64,000 nt of DNA from Akebia trifoliata (taxonomy: Eukaryota > Streptophyta > Magnoliopsida > Ranunculales > Lardizabalaceae). The notes below the pieces were generated by a model. It saw only the letters and a program-made list of their open reading frames with translations, had not been told where the DNA came from and searched no databases. Shown here in pieces: positions 23,101-43,153 of this stretch. The translations under genes were made by a program, and so were the position numbers. How positions within the stretch are numbered: position 1 is the stretch's first letter; each line of letters opens with the position of its first letter. Location of the stretch: the NCBI GenBank assembly GCA_017979445.1, contig CM030705.1, positions 12,748,679 through 12,812,678 on the forward strand, written 5' to 3'.

Positions 23101-24368
23101 ATCTTCCCCGAACATCGATCCTTGATGGTGAAATGAGAAGGATGAAATTCAAAAAATACGTTATTATCTTGAGTAAAACGAGAAACAGATAATAAGTTTT
23201 TGGTTATTGCAGGAACATGTAGCATATCTTTAAGATGAAAATTAAAGGACTTTGTAGGCAAATTAGAGTGTCCAATATGATGTATGTCCAAACCTGTTCC
23301 ATTTCCAACTTTCACCATCTCTTTACCATTATAATCAGTGTGAACATTGAGATTGCTGAGTTCAGAAGTGATATGGTTTGTGGCCCCAGAATCTGGATAC
23401 CAAACCTCATGAGGATAATTCTGGGAAGCATAAAGGGCATGAGATGATGTTGCATTTGGGGCTGCATATAGGGCAGTTGGTGGAGTGCCATTATCTGGAA
23501 GAAAGGCATGATTAAATCGGTGATGGCACTGTAAAGCAGTGTGACCAACCCGATTACAAACTTGGCATAGGGGTCGACCATTGTTTTGATTGAAAGGTGG
23601 TAATGGTGTACCACGTCCATAGTGTTGGCCTCGTCCACGACCACGATGTTGATTGCGCCCTCTTCCTTTGAAATCTTGTTTCCCACGGTTTGGTGGAAAC
23701 GAAGTTTTAACAGCAGCATTAATACTAATGTTGTTTTGATCTGTTATGGCATCATTGATACGGATTTCTTCACTTAGAAGAAGACCTTGTAGATCAGAGA
23801 TTCGAATTTGGGCATCACGAGTGGTGACAGATGTCACAAATGGTGCATATTCTGGACCTAGTCCACCAAGAACATACAAAATGTAATCTTCATCATCAAC
23901 TGGTCTAGCTGCCATGGCTAGTTGATCTGCAATAGTTTTAGCCTTTAAGAGATATTCTGACATTGTGTCACTGCCCTTCTTCATTTGATGGAGTTGCATT
24001 CGAAGTTGCATGATTCGTGCCTTTGAATGGCCAGCAAACGTTGTAGTAAGATGATCCCACACTTCTCGAGATGTGGTAAGTCCTACGACTTGAGCAACAA
24101 CAGATTCTGTTAATGAGGAAATGATCCAACTTAATAGCAGTTGGTCTTGACGATGCCATGCTATGAATTCAGGATTGATGTCTAGAGAGTTTGTATCTGT
24201 AAATTTAGATGGACATAGATTTGATCCATCCACAAACCCCATCAAGTCATATCCTTTTAGCAATGGCAAAAATTGTGATCGCCATACGAGGTAGTTTGTT
24301 GGTGATAATTTGGTTGGAAGATATTGATGGATGTTAGTCGGAATGATGGAGGAAATAGAAGTCGCCAT
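20154..24368 (-). CDS. Copia gag-pol polyprotein, 1404 aa
   Basis: One open frame holds the full Copia order. Gag starts with the LSPTNYLVW segment. An Arg/Gly-rich stretch leads to the zinc knuckle CQVCNRVGHTALQC (about 267-280). Protease has DSGA (about 325). Integrase has the HNRLGH...CVAC zinc part (from about 459), then the catalytic core opening near 516 (YSDVWGP). Reverse transcriptase runs from about 930 with YVDDI near 1079. RNase H has DADWAG near 1246 and ends near KHVEIDFHF (about 1344). The product would package RNA in cytoplasmic particles, copy it and integrate the DNA. The last codons read through the polypurine tract, and the stop lies 16 bases inside the 3' LTR. Length and domain order are normal for the group and no key motif is missing, so the element may be competent. 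Confidence 0.95.
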   Translation of the reverse strand: MATSISSIIPTNIHQYLPTKLSPTNYLVWRSQFLPLLKGYDLMGFVDGSNLCPSKFTDTNSLDINPEFIAWHRQDQLLLSWIISSLTESVVAQVVGLTTSREVWDHLTTTFAGHSKARIMQLRMQLHQMKKGSDTMSEYLLKAKTIADQLAMAARPVDDEDYILYVLGGLGPEYAPFVTSVTTRDAQIRISDLQGLLLSEEIRINDAITDQNNISINAAVKTSFPPNRGKQDFKGRGRNQHRGRGRGQHYGRGTPLPPFNQNNGRPLCQVCNRVGHTALQCHHRFNHAFLPDNGTPPTALYAAPNATSSHALYASQNYPHEVWYPDSGATNHITSELSNLNVHTDYNGKEMVKVGNGTGLDIHHIGHSNLPTKSFNFHLKDMLHVPAITKNLLSVSRFTQDNNVFFEFHPSHFTIKDRCSGKILHQGPSNNGLYQFVPHHENTHKAALIGERQSLEQWHNRLGHPAFRTIRQILNKHGLPLISDKGPRVCVACQLGKSHKLPFSRSMSISTGPLDLIYSDVWGPSPIPSIEGHRYYVHFLDNFSKFTWVYPLFNKSEVLSTFQKFKLLVENRFSRKIKEFQSDWGGEFRSLSQYLSDCGIVHRISCPHTHEQNGTAERKHRHIVETGLSLMAHSSIPLQFWNHAFEAAVYLINRLPTQNLNNISPWEKLYGGAPDYTSLRIFGCACYPLLRPYNSHKLQYRSAMCVFIGYSSRHRGYKCFNLTTRKIIITRHVIFDEDKFPFTIPNHSSIQSPAISMSYPTSPPPIYSSLHINQPSPSTIFPSAPPQASTPTNFLNQSLPHPTTSTNSPSTTNILNPQSHESVTDPIPSLPMPCPTQTPPSHTHHMTTRLKAGTHKPNNKYLSSSIFQTYTATKHPLHPPGTIDIEPTCFTQASKFPKWREAMSFEFDALIQNGTWILTPPPAHRKIIGSKWIFKIKRRADGSIERHKARLVAKGYNQQEGVDYTDTFSPVVKPTTIRTVLSIAVSKGWPIRQLDVNNAFLHGNLMEEVYMAQPPGFVDKQHPHHVCRLRKSLYGLKQAPRAWFHRLSSFLLELGFVGSKTDTSLFIYRRDGIIIFFLVYVDDILVTSNQETSLAHLLSRLGKEFSIKDLGVLHYFLGIEVTSTPFGLHLSQRKYISEILRQTKMDGSKPITTPIASNNKLSRHSGTPMLNPTLYRSTVGALQYVTLTRPDISFAVNKACQFMQQPTEDHWALVKRILRYLKHTVTHGLRIDRCPSLHLSAYSDADWAGCPDDRKSQGGYLIFLGSNLISWQSRKQPTVARSSTESEYRALAGAAAELTWLQSLLYELGLFLSHSPTLWCDNIGATYLSANPVFHARTKHVEIDFHFVRDKVAKGDLQVRFISTKDQLADILTKGLSTTRFHHLRNKLTITPVTSSLRGNVKES
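20170..20178 (-). other. Copia polypurine tract
   Basis: GAGGGGGAA on the minus strand directly precedes the 3' LTR; it also codes for part of the polyprotein's final residues. Confidence 0.8.
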
Positions 24369-24395
24369 GGCTGAAATATTGCGCAGAGCATGAGA

Positions 24396-24407
24396 GCTCT
24401 GATACCA
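24396..24407 (-). other. Copia primer-binding site
   Basis: TGGTATCAGAGC on the minus strand abuts the 5' LTR. It is the standard site for priming by initiator methionine tRNA in plant retrotransposons. Confidence 0.9.
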
Positions 24408-24704
24408 TGTGAAAGTTAATAATATAAAGGGAGAGAATTGTGCTCTTCTTCTCTGACTTATTCAGAGAAGAAGGCTTTGTATTTATTCACATAAGAGATT
24501 ACAGACCACATCTTTTTGATTGATACAACCAGCTGGATTTTCTATGTTTAGAATGTGATTCACACTAATTTGGTGCTGAAATTAAGCAACATATCTGTGG
24601 GCTGAATCATTGGTAATCCAAGAGATATGATTCAGTCCACTTTCCTTAACCATTCAACTTTCCTTAACAGTCCATTTTCTTTAACCATTCAACTTTCCTT
24701 AACA
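24408..24704 (-). repeat. Copia 5' LTR
   Basis: 297 bases, same sequence as the 3' LTR. The promoter would lie here; a 'GAATAAATAC' TATA-like element is visible on the minus strand near 24481-24491. Confidence 0.95.
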
Positions 24705-24807
24705 GTGTGCAACTAATCGGCACTCTTTTTTTTTTTATTGAAGACTATAGCTGTGCTTGGTATACTGCAAATCTTTTCCAAACGCAAATCACTCCTTGGC
24801 AAATCTT

Positions 24808-25027
24808 TTATATGGACCACCTAAATTCTTGAGAAATACCTGCAAATGGTTGGCAGCACAAAAGGTATCGAAAACCATTTGCATACATATTTGACACCAA
24901 CTTGCGCATTATCTCCTCTCTTAACAGTTCCAAACAATAAAAATTAATTAAATGAATACAATCATCCATCTCGATGAAATCAGAATGTTCCTCTATAACA
25001 TTTTGAACAGAATGAAATTTGGAAGAG
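24808..25027 (-). other. Coding-like fragment beside a foldback MITE
   Basis: The minus strand stays open through this stretch; one frame reads EEHSDFIEMDDCIHLINF and on to a TAA, and another reads GTVKRGDNAQVGVKYVCKWF toward a possible donor (TTTGCAG|GTATTT). Codon composition is less AT-biased than the surroundings. No family recognised; it may be a decayed exon. The MITE arm at 25028 marks its upstream limit. Confidence 0.2.
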
Positions 25028-25243
25028 TTGTGATAATCTGACTTACCCACGTGGTGTACTCAATTGACACCCTTGAGGTGATAGATTTGGGAGCCGTAGA
25101 TCTTCTCTCCCCGGGATACAAAACTGCACCTTTTTATGGGGAAGTGCAATTCTGTATTCCGAGGAGAGCAGATCTACTGTCCGAGCTTGTCATGTCAGGG
25201 GGGTTGATTGAGTATGCCACATGGGTAAGTCAGATTATCACAA
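25028..25243. mobile_element. Foldback MITE of the shared-hairpin-core group (TTGTGATAATC arm type)
   Basis: Outer arms of about 41 bases (TTGTGATAATCTGACTTACC inward, mirrored at 25203-25243) nearly match. The inner pair 'gagccgtagatcttctctcc' / 'ggagagcagatctactgtccgagc' is a variant of the shared core. The whole element could form one long hairpin. Confidence 0.75.
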
Positions 25244-25684
25244 TTCAACTTGAAAACCATGAAGATATTGGTCTCGAGGACTTGAAAATTTCATCAGGGA
25301 CTCTGGTTTGTTGACTAGGAGCTGAAATAAAATAAATGAAGATGGAATAGATGAGAATCAATCATGTTAATCCTTGAATGACTTTAATACATGACGAAAG
25401 TTGAAATTCCCTCACTCTGCAACATGTTATCAACAATTTCTCCATGATACAATATAATGTAGTTGTGGACAATTTGCTTCTCTACTTGCACTACTATAAA
25501 AGATCAACTAAAACGGGTGGATACAATTGCTCGAGAGTGGGCACAAATCTGTGGTTATTCATTATACTGATCGAGTTTTATGATTTGGGGTTGCACCTTG
25601 TAGAAGTGAACATCAACAATCATGAAAGACTTATTAAACTCCTCTCGACAATAAACACATCAAGTGCAAAGTGAAGCTCATAAC

Positions 25685-26023
25685 TAGGGCTGTCAATGGA
25701 TCGGATCAGATCCAAAATCCCTTCCGTTCCGATAACTTGGGGTCTAGATCGATGTTTTGGATTCCATTAAGGAACCAATCCAATAAGGTTTCGATTTGAT
25801 ATCTTATTGGATTGGATCTAGATCAACCATGTCCTGATTTGATAATATGTTAGAAAGTATATAAATTATGTTATATATCCGTTGAGATGTATGAAGTTTA
25901 TTTGGATTTTGTATATAAAATCGGGTTTGACCTGATTCGATTGTTAATGAATTGGATCTTAATATTGAGTTCCAATAAAAACCCAATTCAATAGGGATCT
26001 GATCTGATTCATTGACAGCCCTA
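25685..26023. mobile_element. hAT MITE, TAGGGCTGTCAATGG ends (339 bp)
   Basis: TAGGGCTGTCAATGGATC at the left mirrors GATTCATTGACAGCCCTA at the right. Perfect 8-base target duplication ctcataac at 25677-25684 and 26024-26031. Block A shows the uninserted site. No coding capacity. Confidence 0.9.
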
Positions 26024-26527
26024 CTCATAACCACGTTACACGCTTGTGTGCACATAAATGCAACAGCTTTGCCACGGTGCCACCGGATACATAAAATTTA
26101 GTCCCTCTTTTAAAGTAATAAAAAAAAAAAAAAAATAGTGGGTAGCTATATATAAGTATGAGACCATTTCTATTTAATATGATACTGAACTGTATAAAAC
26201 GTGAAAATTCCAAAATTTCAATTTATATTTTTTCGACTGTTGACGCCCGAGGAAAGAACATGTTTCATAGGGATCAATACAGATATCCTAATGATTCGTG
26301 CTTTAAATAGCTTCCCATCTCAGCCATACATCAAACCTTGCATATGGAAACTAGGATTTTCTTTTATAAACTAAATAGAAATATATTACAAATCTTAAGT
26401 AACAACCCATGCAAGCCCAACTTCGACAAATAACTTCAAAATACACATCTTTGGTCAGAAAACAACTTCTATTATCTCTTTGGCCTACAGAATTCCATGC
26501 CTCACTTTATAGCATTCCAGCCTAATT

Positions 26528-26716
26528 TTACGATGAAATACCATTTGGATATACCTTCTTAATCCTACTAAAGATACTGCATCCATTTTTCTTCTCTTTG
26601 GGATTGCAACTTCTCTCCTCTTTCTCTTTTTTTTCTTCCTCTATTTTCTTCATCTTCTTCTCATGGAACTTTTGCATTACGTACACTTGAGCCAAACTGA
26701 ATCCATCCGAAGACAT
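26528..26716 (-). CDS. Small charged protein of unknown function (62 aa), copy B
   Basis: Paralogue of the gene at 13782-13970, same 62-residue length and no indel. The six differences (A4D, D7S, E10Q, R15Q, E30K, K31E) fall in residues 1-31; the Cys-containing C-terminal half (KEERSCNPKEKKNGCS and after) is unchanged. The Lys/Glu-rich centre may form a charged helix. No targeting signal is visible. The TATA box is at the same distance as in copy A, and about 350 bases of upstream sequence are also shared, so both copies probably started with the same expression pattern. Function unknown. That both frames are intact argues for selection or for a young duplication; the diverged flanks favour selection. 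Confidence 0.65.
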   Translation of the reverse strand: MSSDGFSLAQVYVMQKFHEKKMKKIEEEKKEKEERSCNPKEKKNGCSIFSRIKKVYPNGISS

Positions 26717-26807
26717 CGTCGTAAACCAAGATAATTAAGAATCTGTGTGGGTCAGATGTGTGTAAGGTAATGAGATTATTGTAGTCTATGATGATCCAAG
26801 GTTCAAG

Positions 26808-26815
26808 TATTTATA
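26808..26815 (-). promoter_or_regulatory. TATA box of small-protein gene B
   Basis: CTATAAATAC on the minus strand, 92 bases before the ATG at 26716, matching copy A. Confidence 0.7.
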
Positions 26816-27679
26816 GGAAATTGTTTGTCTTGGTGACCAAGTTTTCTTGGTGATCAAGCTATATTATTTCGTAGAAATTCTCATGGCGACGACTTTAGTT
26901 TTGTTTTTATTCTCATGGGTCATATCGTGGGGGACATTAAAACGTGGTCCTAGTGTGTGTTACTCTCCTTTTAAAGTCTTAGCCATCAGCCACCATCGTG
27001 GACCATGGACAACGTCATATTTCACGATTGGAAGCATATAGTTAAAAAAAAAATTGGATTAATTGATGAATATGATAATATTTTTAATAGTCATCCTCAA
27101 AGTTTTACTTTCTTTGACATTTAAATCTCAACAACATAAGAGGAATTTTTGAGAAGTTGAAAATGAAGATGAATTTTGGAAAAACCTAAAAACATATATC
27201 ATTTGTATACCCACCCACCCACCCTCCCAAAAAAAAAAAAGAGTTTTTCAAACTTTTTTATGACATCTGAACTCCATAAAATAGTTGTCCAATTTGAACT
27301 TGATCCCTATAATTGGACGAAGTAGAAAGGTTAGACATAAAGGGCCAAACCTTTGATTTTAGGTGTAAACATGAAATCTAATGGTTTAGATAAAACTTAA
27401 GAGATAAGGGTGTGCTTGATTGCAGAGAAAATATTGCTTGAAAAATCATTTGCTCGGCATATTATTTTCTATTGTTTGAACACATCATGAAAAATTTCGC
27501 GAAAATTATTTTATTGATTGAGTTGCATTTAAAAAAACAGCAAAAATCCTTATTTAATTTGTCTTTTGTGCTAATTATATAAAAAATCATTTTTGTGAAA
27601 AATTTGAAATAATCTCTTTTATAAAATAGGATAAAAAATTCCTTCTAATAGAAACGCATAGAGAATACTATCTATAAGT

Positions 27680-28025
27680 ACAATATTTTAAGATTCTTGG
27701 ATTCAACTTTTGGAATTCAAAACCATGATTAGATGCTTTAGGGTTGTAGAGGACAAAATACTATAAACTTTCAAAAGAAAAATTCCAAAAAACTTACTTT
27801 TCACTGTTGGATTTTATGTTTAAATTTGGGAGTTATGTAGCCATTCATCTTCAAAACCTTGGATGAAGCACAAAGTAAATTGGTTTATGAATATTTTTTT
27901 TTATATGAGTTTGTCTATGAATTATAGAGGCCCTATGGTGTTGGATTGCCAATGTGGTTATCCATTTAAGCAAAACCTCCCTTAGTAAGGCTTAAATCTT
28001 TACTAAGTTAGTAAGCAAAATGTTT
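27680..28025. mobile_element. TAAG-type MITE, copy in reverse order
   Basis: Contains 'catgattagatgctttagggttgtagaggacaaaatactataaactttc' and ends 'ggtgttggattgccaatgtgg...ccttagtaaggcttaaatctttactaagttagtaag', the usual family order and ends. Confidence 0.55.
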
Positions 28026-30149
28026 CTCATAAAAGGTATCAATGTTATACCACTCCTTCAGAGTTCAAACAATGTAGTACTTGTTCAAAACATGTAAAAA
28101 ACAAGTTCAATAGGCAACTACTAGTTTAAAACTATTATAACTCTTCAATTAGTAGTTGCTACACGCTAAACTACTTGTTAGGCTAATATAATATCCTATT
28201 CTAAAACCTAAAAAAAAATAAGAAACCTAATATATTAAAAAACGAGAAAGCAATTGGATTTGCCTCATATAATATCCTATTCTAATGCTTAAAAAACAGA
28301 AAATCTTGGATTTGTCGCGTGTGTTGGCAGACTTGTTTTTCGCTAATAGACTACTCAGTGCTTGCCACTTCAAGCATACAAGGGTAGTCTTGTAACCAAC
28401 AAGAGTGCTTTTGTAAATTAAGAATGACATTCAAAACACGTTGGTACATGTGATTGGTGGATCCCTGATTTCTGTGAGCAAATTTGTTTTCTTACTGGCA
28501 AATCAATTTTCGAGGGGAGGGGAGGGGGGGAGAATTGGATTTGCTATGATTGTGGAAAATCCTCCGTGCGGACAAATAGATTTTTCCATAGTTTTTTTCA
28601 TTTGCTGCGTCTAACACATGAAAATACCCTTTTACCATGACAAATCATTTTCCACCCAATTTTCCTTCCAATCAAATGTACGTGTTTAGAAATGGGAGTT
28701 GGATTTACTACTCCCACCTTAGAATTCTAATTGGCTCCAGGCAAAAATCTTTAATCCTAAAAATCTAATTGACTCACTTGAGTCATCCAGTATATAAATT
28801 AGGGTTGTAGGGTTGTCAATGGATTGAGTCGGGTTGGACTTTAAATGGGTCAGGCCTTTTTAGAGTAAAAAAAATTAGGCCCTAACCCAACCCATTTAGG
28901 CCTGACTTAACAAATAAATTAAAACCTTAGTCCAAGCCTAGTCCACTAGGGTTATCAATGGATCGGATCAAGCCAAATTCAATTTTATTAAGTGAATTTT
29001 ATATTTAAATAGTTATAATTTATAATAAAATAAAGTGATAATAAAATATTTAACCACAAAATCATATTTATTTAATATAAGAAATAATTAAATTAATAAT
29101 TATATTTAATTATTTATAATAATAAACTACAAAATACAAGGGTTGAGGGTTTTTTTTTTTACAATTTCTAGATTGAATTGTTACATAAATCAAATATTAG
29201 AGTTTATATGAGGAGTTATAATTAACTCCATCTATTTCAACTCCAACCAACTCTAACTGTTACTCAAACTCCAATTCCAATTCTAATTAACTCCCGTTTG
29301 CAAATATCACCCTAAGTGAAGTGTTCTTGGGAATGGGATATATCTCTTATCTTTCACACACATAAAATACAGTTTTTATTATTAAAAGAAATTGACAAAT
29401 ATTTATTTAATTCATCAAGTCAACTCATTGACCAATCACTGAGTGACTTAACTTGATAGACATTCCATCGGAGTTGACTTTTAAAAACTGATTTTCAACA
29501 TTTAAAATTTTAAAGTTATTTATTGAATTTTTTTGTTCATACTTAAAATCAGACTAGCTTATAAGGGTTGATATCGACACTTGAACTGTCCCTTAAATCA
29601 ATTTTTAAGTGGCTCAGGAGAAATGTAGAAATATTGAAATAATATGGATAATAGTCTCGAGATCGGATGGTTAGGATCATTTGATAAACTACCATGTCAA
29701 AGTTTCTATTGTGATTAATATTCATGAAAAATTTATTGCAACATTGTGGGCCAGATGATTATGATCATTCTTGTTTTATCTCTGTTATTATAGGTGTTCC
29801 AGAATAAGTTATCCCCTTTAGGTGTATTCATCTTCTTGCCACCAAACAAGTCTTCTAATGATTAATTTAACTATCATGTTCTAGTTTTCGTCTCATCAAC
29901 CTTCTTACAACTAGCACCTCACTTCTTTCTACATTGATTGGCAATCTGAGTGTGGTACCAGCCTTTCTTGATCTGGTGAAGGATTGCATATCCATGCATA
30001 CAAACAGGCTCACAAGGATATTGGTAACAGCAAAGTGATTGATTCCAAGAAATATTTAGATTACATTTTTTTTTTTTTAACTTTAAAATATTTTCTAGGT
30101 TTTTTATTTTATTTATCTGCAAAGAAATAATATTTCAATAAACACTAGA
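28026..30149. other. Intergenic with partial hAT-MITE ends
   Basis: TAGGGTTGTCAATGGATTGAG (28808) and TAGGGTTATCAATGGATCGG (28954) are ends of the TAGGG hAT family without clear partners. 28500-28520 is G-rich. 29400-29500 shares a repeat with 15059-15170. No gene supported. Confidence 0.4.
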
Positions 30150-30240
30150 AGGGCAAAATTCTCACCCTTCTCATAATTCAATAAGCGTTCATTTAAGGGT
30201 ATGATCACACCATGTAAAATGGGTGAGAATAATTTTCCCT
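30150..30240. mobile_element. Small inverted-repeat element (91 bp)
   Basis: AGGGCAAAATTCTCACCC at the left mirrors GGGTGAGAATAATTTTCCCT at the right. No target duplication identified. Lies downstream of the ALD1 stop. Confidence 0.45.
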
Positions 30241-30751
30241 AAAAAATGCCATTTTTAGGTGTACGATTGCACATTTTCGATGGAATTCATTTTCCATCCA
30301 AAGTGCTTTTCCACGCTAGGAGGGAAAATGTTTTCTCACCCCACCCCAAGAAATAATTTTCCCAACTCCAAATGTTATTCTCTTATGCTATGGACACCCT
30401 CAAAATTAAAAATCCACTCTCTGTTTGACATTTTTGTACGTGCAACCAAACGGCAGAATTCATTTTCCTACAGAACTCAATTTTCTGGAATTCATATTCC
30501 ATAGAGAACGAATACAAATGAATATGCTAATTAACTATATAAATTATAATTTAATTCTAAGAAAACCCAACAAACACAAGATCTACTTGCCAAACAGAGC
30601 ATTTCCAATGTCTCAAGACAAAGCAAATTTTTATTTAGTTCAGGATTAGTACCTGCCGACCAAACTACACAGAGATCAAAAAGATTTTCATCCTAAAATG
30701 GATAAAAAGATAATTTTATTGACCCAAAAACAGAAAAGTTTATGAACTTTT

Positions 30752-40644
<9,893 letters not shown>

Positions 40645-40840
40645 CTGTAACAATATTCCACAGCAACACACATGGTGCTTTAAGACAATGCATCAAATAT
40701 AGTGCTATAATAATATCTCATATAGTGATATAATAATAAAGAAAAGCTCTTTAGCTTGATAGCACATTTCGAATTTTACAGAAAAATCAAGATTACCAAC
40801 TCAAGTAAAGAAACAAGAGCTACTAAAAGCAAAACATCAC

Positions 40841-40898
40841 CAGTTCTTGTGAAACGCTTTGTGATGAAAATGCCAACTCCTCTCTCCCTATGGACCAT
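40841..40898 (-). other. Candidate ALD1 start exon, model 1
   Basis: ATG at 40898 opens 19 codons plus one base, ending AACTG|GTGATG. This phase fits the next exon at 40644 and would give GTT (Val) before CRTKVPRN. The peptide is short and has no clear transit-peptide look. Competes with the model using 43142 and 42435-42456. Confidence 0.25.
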
Positions 40899-42434
40899 CA
40901 AACATTAAGACATTCAATAAGTAGGATCTAACTAAATAAGTACGATGCATATAATCAATTGGGCATGTAAACTCTAAAACTAGTTCAATGTTCCAAAAAA
41001 AAGATTTGATCATCACCTATGCATCATTCTACCCTGCAATAACATAGCAGAGGGCATGCCAATAAAAGGTGATAGCTGAATTTGATGCATATTTGATTCC
41101 AAATTCTCACTTCGATATAAAATTACTCCAAAAAGTTCCTCAATGGAGTATGCTGAATACTTGAATGTAAGATGACTTGTATTCATGCTATATATATAGA
41201 GGCAACGGGTACGCCAAAAACGTTTCCTTGAAAAACCGTCCCCTTCACTATGGATCCATGTCAATTGCCATGCCAGGGGGACCCATCATAATTTTCTTTA
41301 ATAATAGGTCCCATTAAGCAAACAGATGTGAAATCAGTATGTTCATATCAGGACTTTTAGCTCTCAACAGATGTTGTTGGACTATGGAATCCATGACACT
41401 TTCATCCAACAAAAAGCAGAATATACCAATGAATTTCAAGTTCATTTTCCACATTTCTCACCTAATTTCTTTGCATGCTCTAGTCATTTAGTACAACCCT
41501 TTGACTCCGATTAATGGAAAATTGATCACGGTTCTTTCTCCGAACCAACCATATATAAATTCTCCTGAAAGTCTATAATTCAAGGAAATGATCAATGAGG
41601 CGACAAGAATAGTTTTCTGCATTCTTACAGGACTCTGTATTTCATCAAGAAAATAATCTTTAATGATCTTCCAAGTTTCCTCTAAAAGGTATTCCAATAC
41701 CTTACAATAATTTTGAAAAAGTCTTGTGGCAAGTCATTTTTCCATCTTTTGAAAGCTAGTGATCACAACTAAAAGTCATAGCCTCATGGCATGAACACCT
41801 CATGAAGTAGTGAATTGTCATTTAACATATGGTTCAACCCAAAAGCACAATGGTGGAATTATTGCCATAAGAACCTCAAGGAAAAAAGTGTTATATTCTT
41901 AATAAAGAGCCATGACACTCTTGTAAGTTAGGCCTTATGTCAAACATTTATAAAACAATAAATTTTCAGTCAGATTGTCTCTGTAGTACTTAGTGAACCA
42001 GGACCAAGTCAAATCTTGCCCTGAGCTATAATCCATACCTTCTCATTTGTTCCCACCTAATCTTAATGGATTTTCTTGTCTGGTTTTGTGAAATTTCCAA
42101 CAAATTAAATTGAAGGTTCACCGAACCCACATCACATTATCAAATTACTACTAAATTCAAAGTAGCCACTACATTGGGTATCTAAGATTGTGATGGTAGA
42201 ACATCATAAAGAATACAAATAAAAATCCAAAATACACAAAGAACAAAACAAATGACCCAACATTTTAATATCATAAATTCAATATATCGAAACGAGCAAC
42301 GTGTCTTAATATGGGATCACTATAGAAGGACCCCCTCCCACTCCCCCACAATCCAAACTTGGAAAGGGAAAGCTGTCTGGCCTCCACAAATGGACTATAG
42401 TAATACCATCAACATCACCGAAAGCCGCCTGAAG

Positions 42435-42456
42435 GCAGAAATTATCGTATGTGATG
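42435..42456 (-). other. Candidate ALD1 micro-exon, model 2
   Basis: A T-rich acceptor (TTCTGCCTTCAG) precedes 22 bases reading AAFGDVD plus one base before GTATTA. If spliced between the ATG|GTAAGT at 43142 and the 40644 exon, phase is kept. The donor is weak, so this is tentative; coordinates may be off by a base or two. Confidence 0.2.
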
Positions 42457-42877
42457 AAAAAAAACCTGCAATATTTATTAATATTCCACATTAACATCAT
42501 TAAATCTATTTATTTAGCACTAATTAGTCACAAGCCCAAGATTTGTATTCTCTATGAATTCAAGTCATACCCATTTAAAAAATCATCATTCTTTAAAACA
42601 ACAATGTCAACTAAAATAACATTAAAAAATGGGAAAAATCAAAGACGACTCACATCACAAGCATATTTGATTTCTAAATTGAAACAGTACCCATTGAACA
42701 TAATTAAATTTTATTTGAAAGTTCATTGAAAAACACAAAATTCAAAACCCACGACCTGGCCAAGACCAAATGAACAAACATGCGATTTATTATTATATTT
42801 GTATCCCAAATAGTACCCATTAACAACCAAGATTTTGGACGTAAACCCATTAAAAAATATCCATCAAAGATGAAGTC

Positions 42878-43148
42878 TGGAATCTGGCTACTAAAATCAA
42901 AATTCCATATTTGGGTTCTCAGTCAATTTAGTTTATTTTACGTTTTCAGATGAAAATCTTCAAGACTTCTTAAACAAAGAGAGCTGAATCCAAAAACTTA
43001 CCATGAGAAAGGGGAAAGGGAACGAAATCTGGATACTAATCAACATGCCAGATTTGGGTTCTCAGTCAAATTTATTTATTTTACGTTTAGATTAAAATAT
43101 CCACCACTTCTTAAACAAAGATAACTGAATCCAATACTTACCATGAGA
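42878..43148. repeat. Tandem duplication upstream of ALD1
   Basis: Two diverged copies, about 42881-43010 and 43025-43150, share 'atttgggttctcagtcaa', 'ttattttacgttt', 'acttcttaaacaaaga' and 'cttaccatgagaaag'. On the minus strand each copy contains CTCATGGTAAGT. Confidence 0.7.
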
Positions 43149-43153
43149 AAGAG

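Larger units (their letters stand above)
19873..24704 (-). mobile_element. Intact Ty1/copia LTR retrotransposon
   Basis: Complete element of 4832 bases read on the minus strand. It has two 297-base LTRs (TG...CA), a primer-binding site next to the 5' LTR, a polypurine tract next to the 3' LTR, one uninterrupted 1404-codon frame with all Copia domains in order, and a perfect GTGTG target duplication. I see no difference between the two LTRs, so insertion was recent. Gag and pol features resemble the Ale/Retrofit lineage, which I did not test with a tree. Confidence 0.95.
19382..24725. mobile_element. Older TIR element hosting the Copia insertion
   Basis: GGGGACCGATTAGTTGCACAC at the left and GTGTGCAACTAATCGGCACTC at the right are inverted repeats (18 of 21 matching). 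Removing the Copia element and one GTGTG leaves about 500 bases. T-runs on both sides hide the target duplication. The superfamily is unclear. Confidence 0.55.
25660..27195. repeat. Segmental duplication, block B (small-gene block)
   Basis: Paralogous to 13275-14420 through gene, promoter and 3' flank. It is longer mainly because a 339-base hAT MITE plus its 8-base duplication sits at 25677-26031. Confidence 0.75.

Noticed and set aside
21515..23719. Several 60-135-codon frames within the Copia element
   Set aside because: Other-frame shadows of the gag-pol frame.
24396..24407. tRNA-like sequence
   Set aside because: It is a retrotransposon primer-binding site complementary to a tRNA end, not a tRNA gene.
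25051..25314. 87-codon plus-strand frame
   Set aside because: Most of it is the foldback MITE at 25028-25243.
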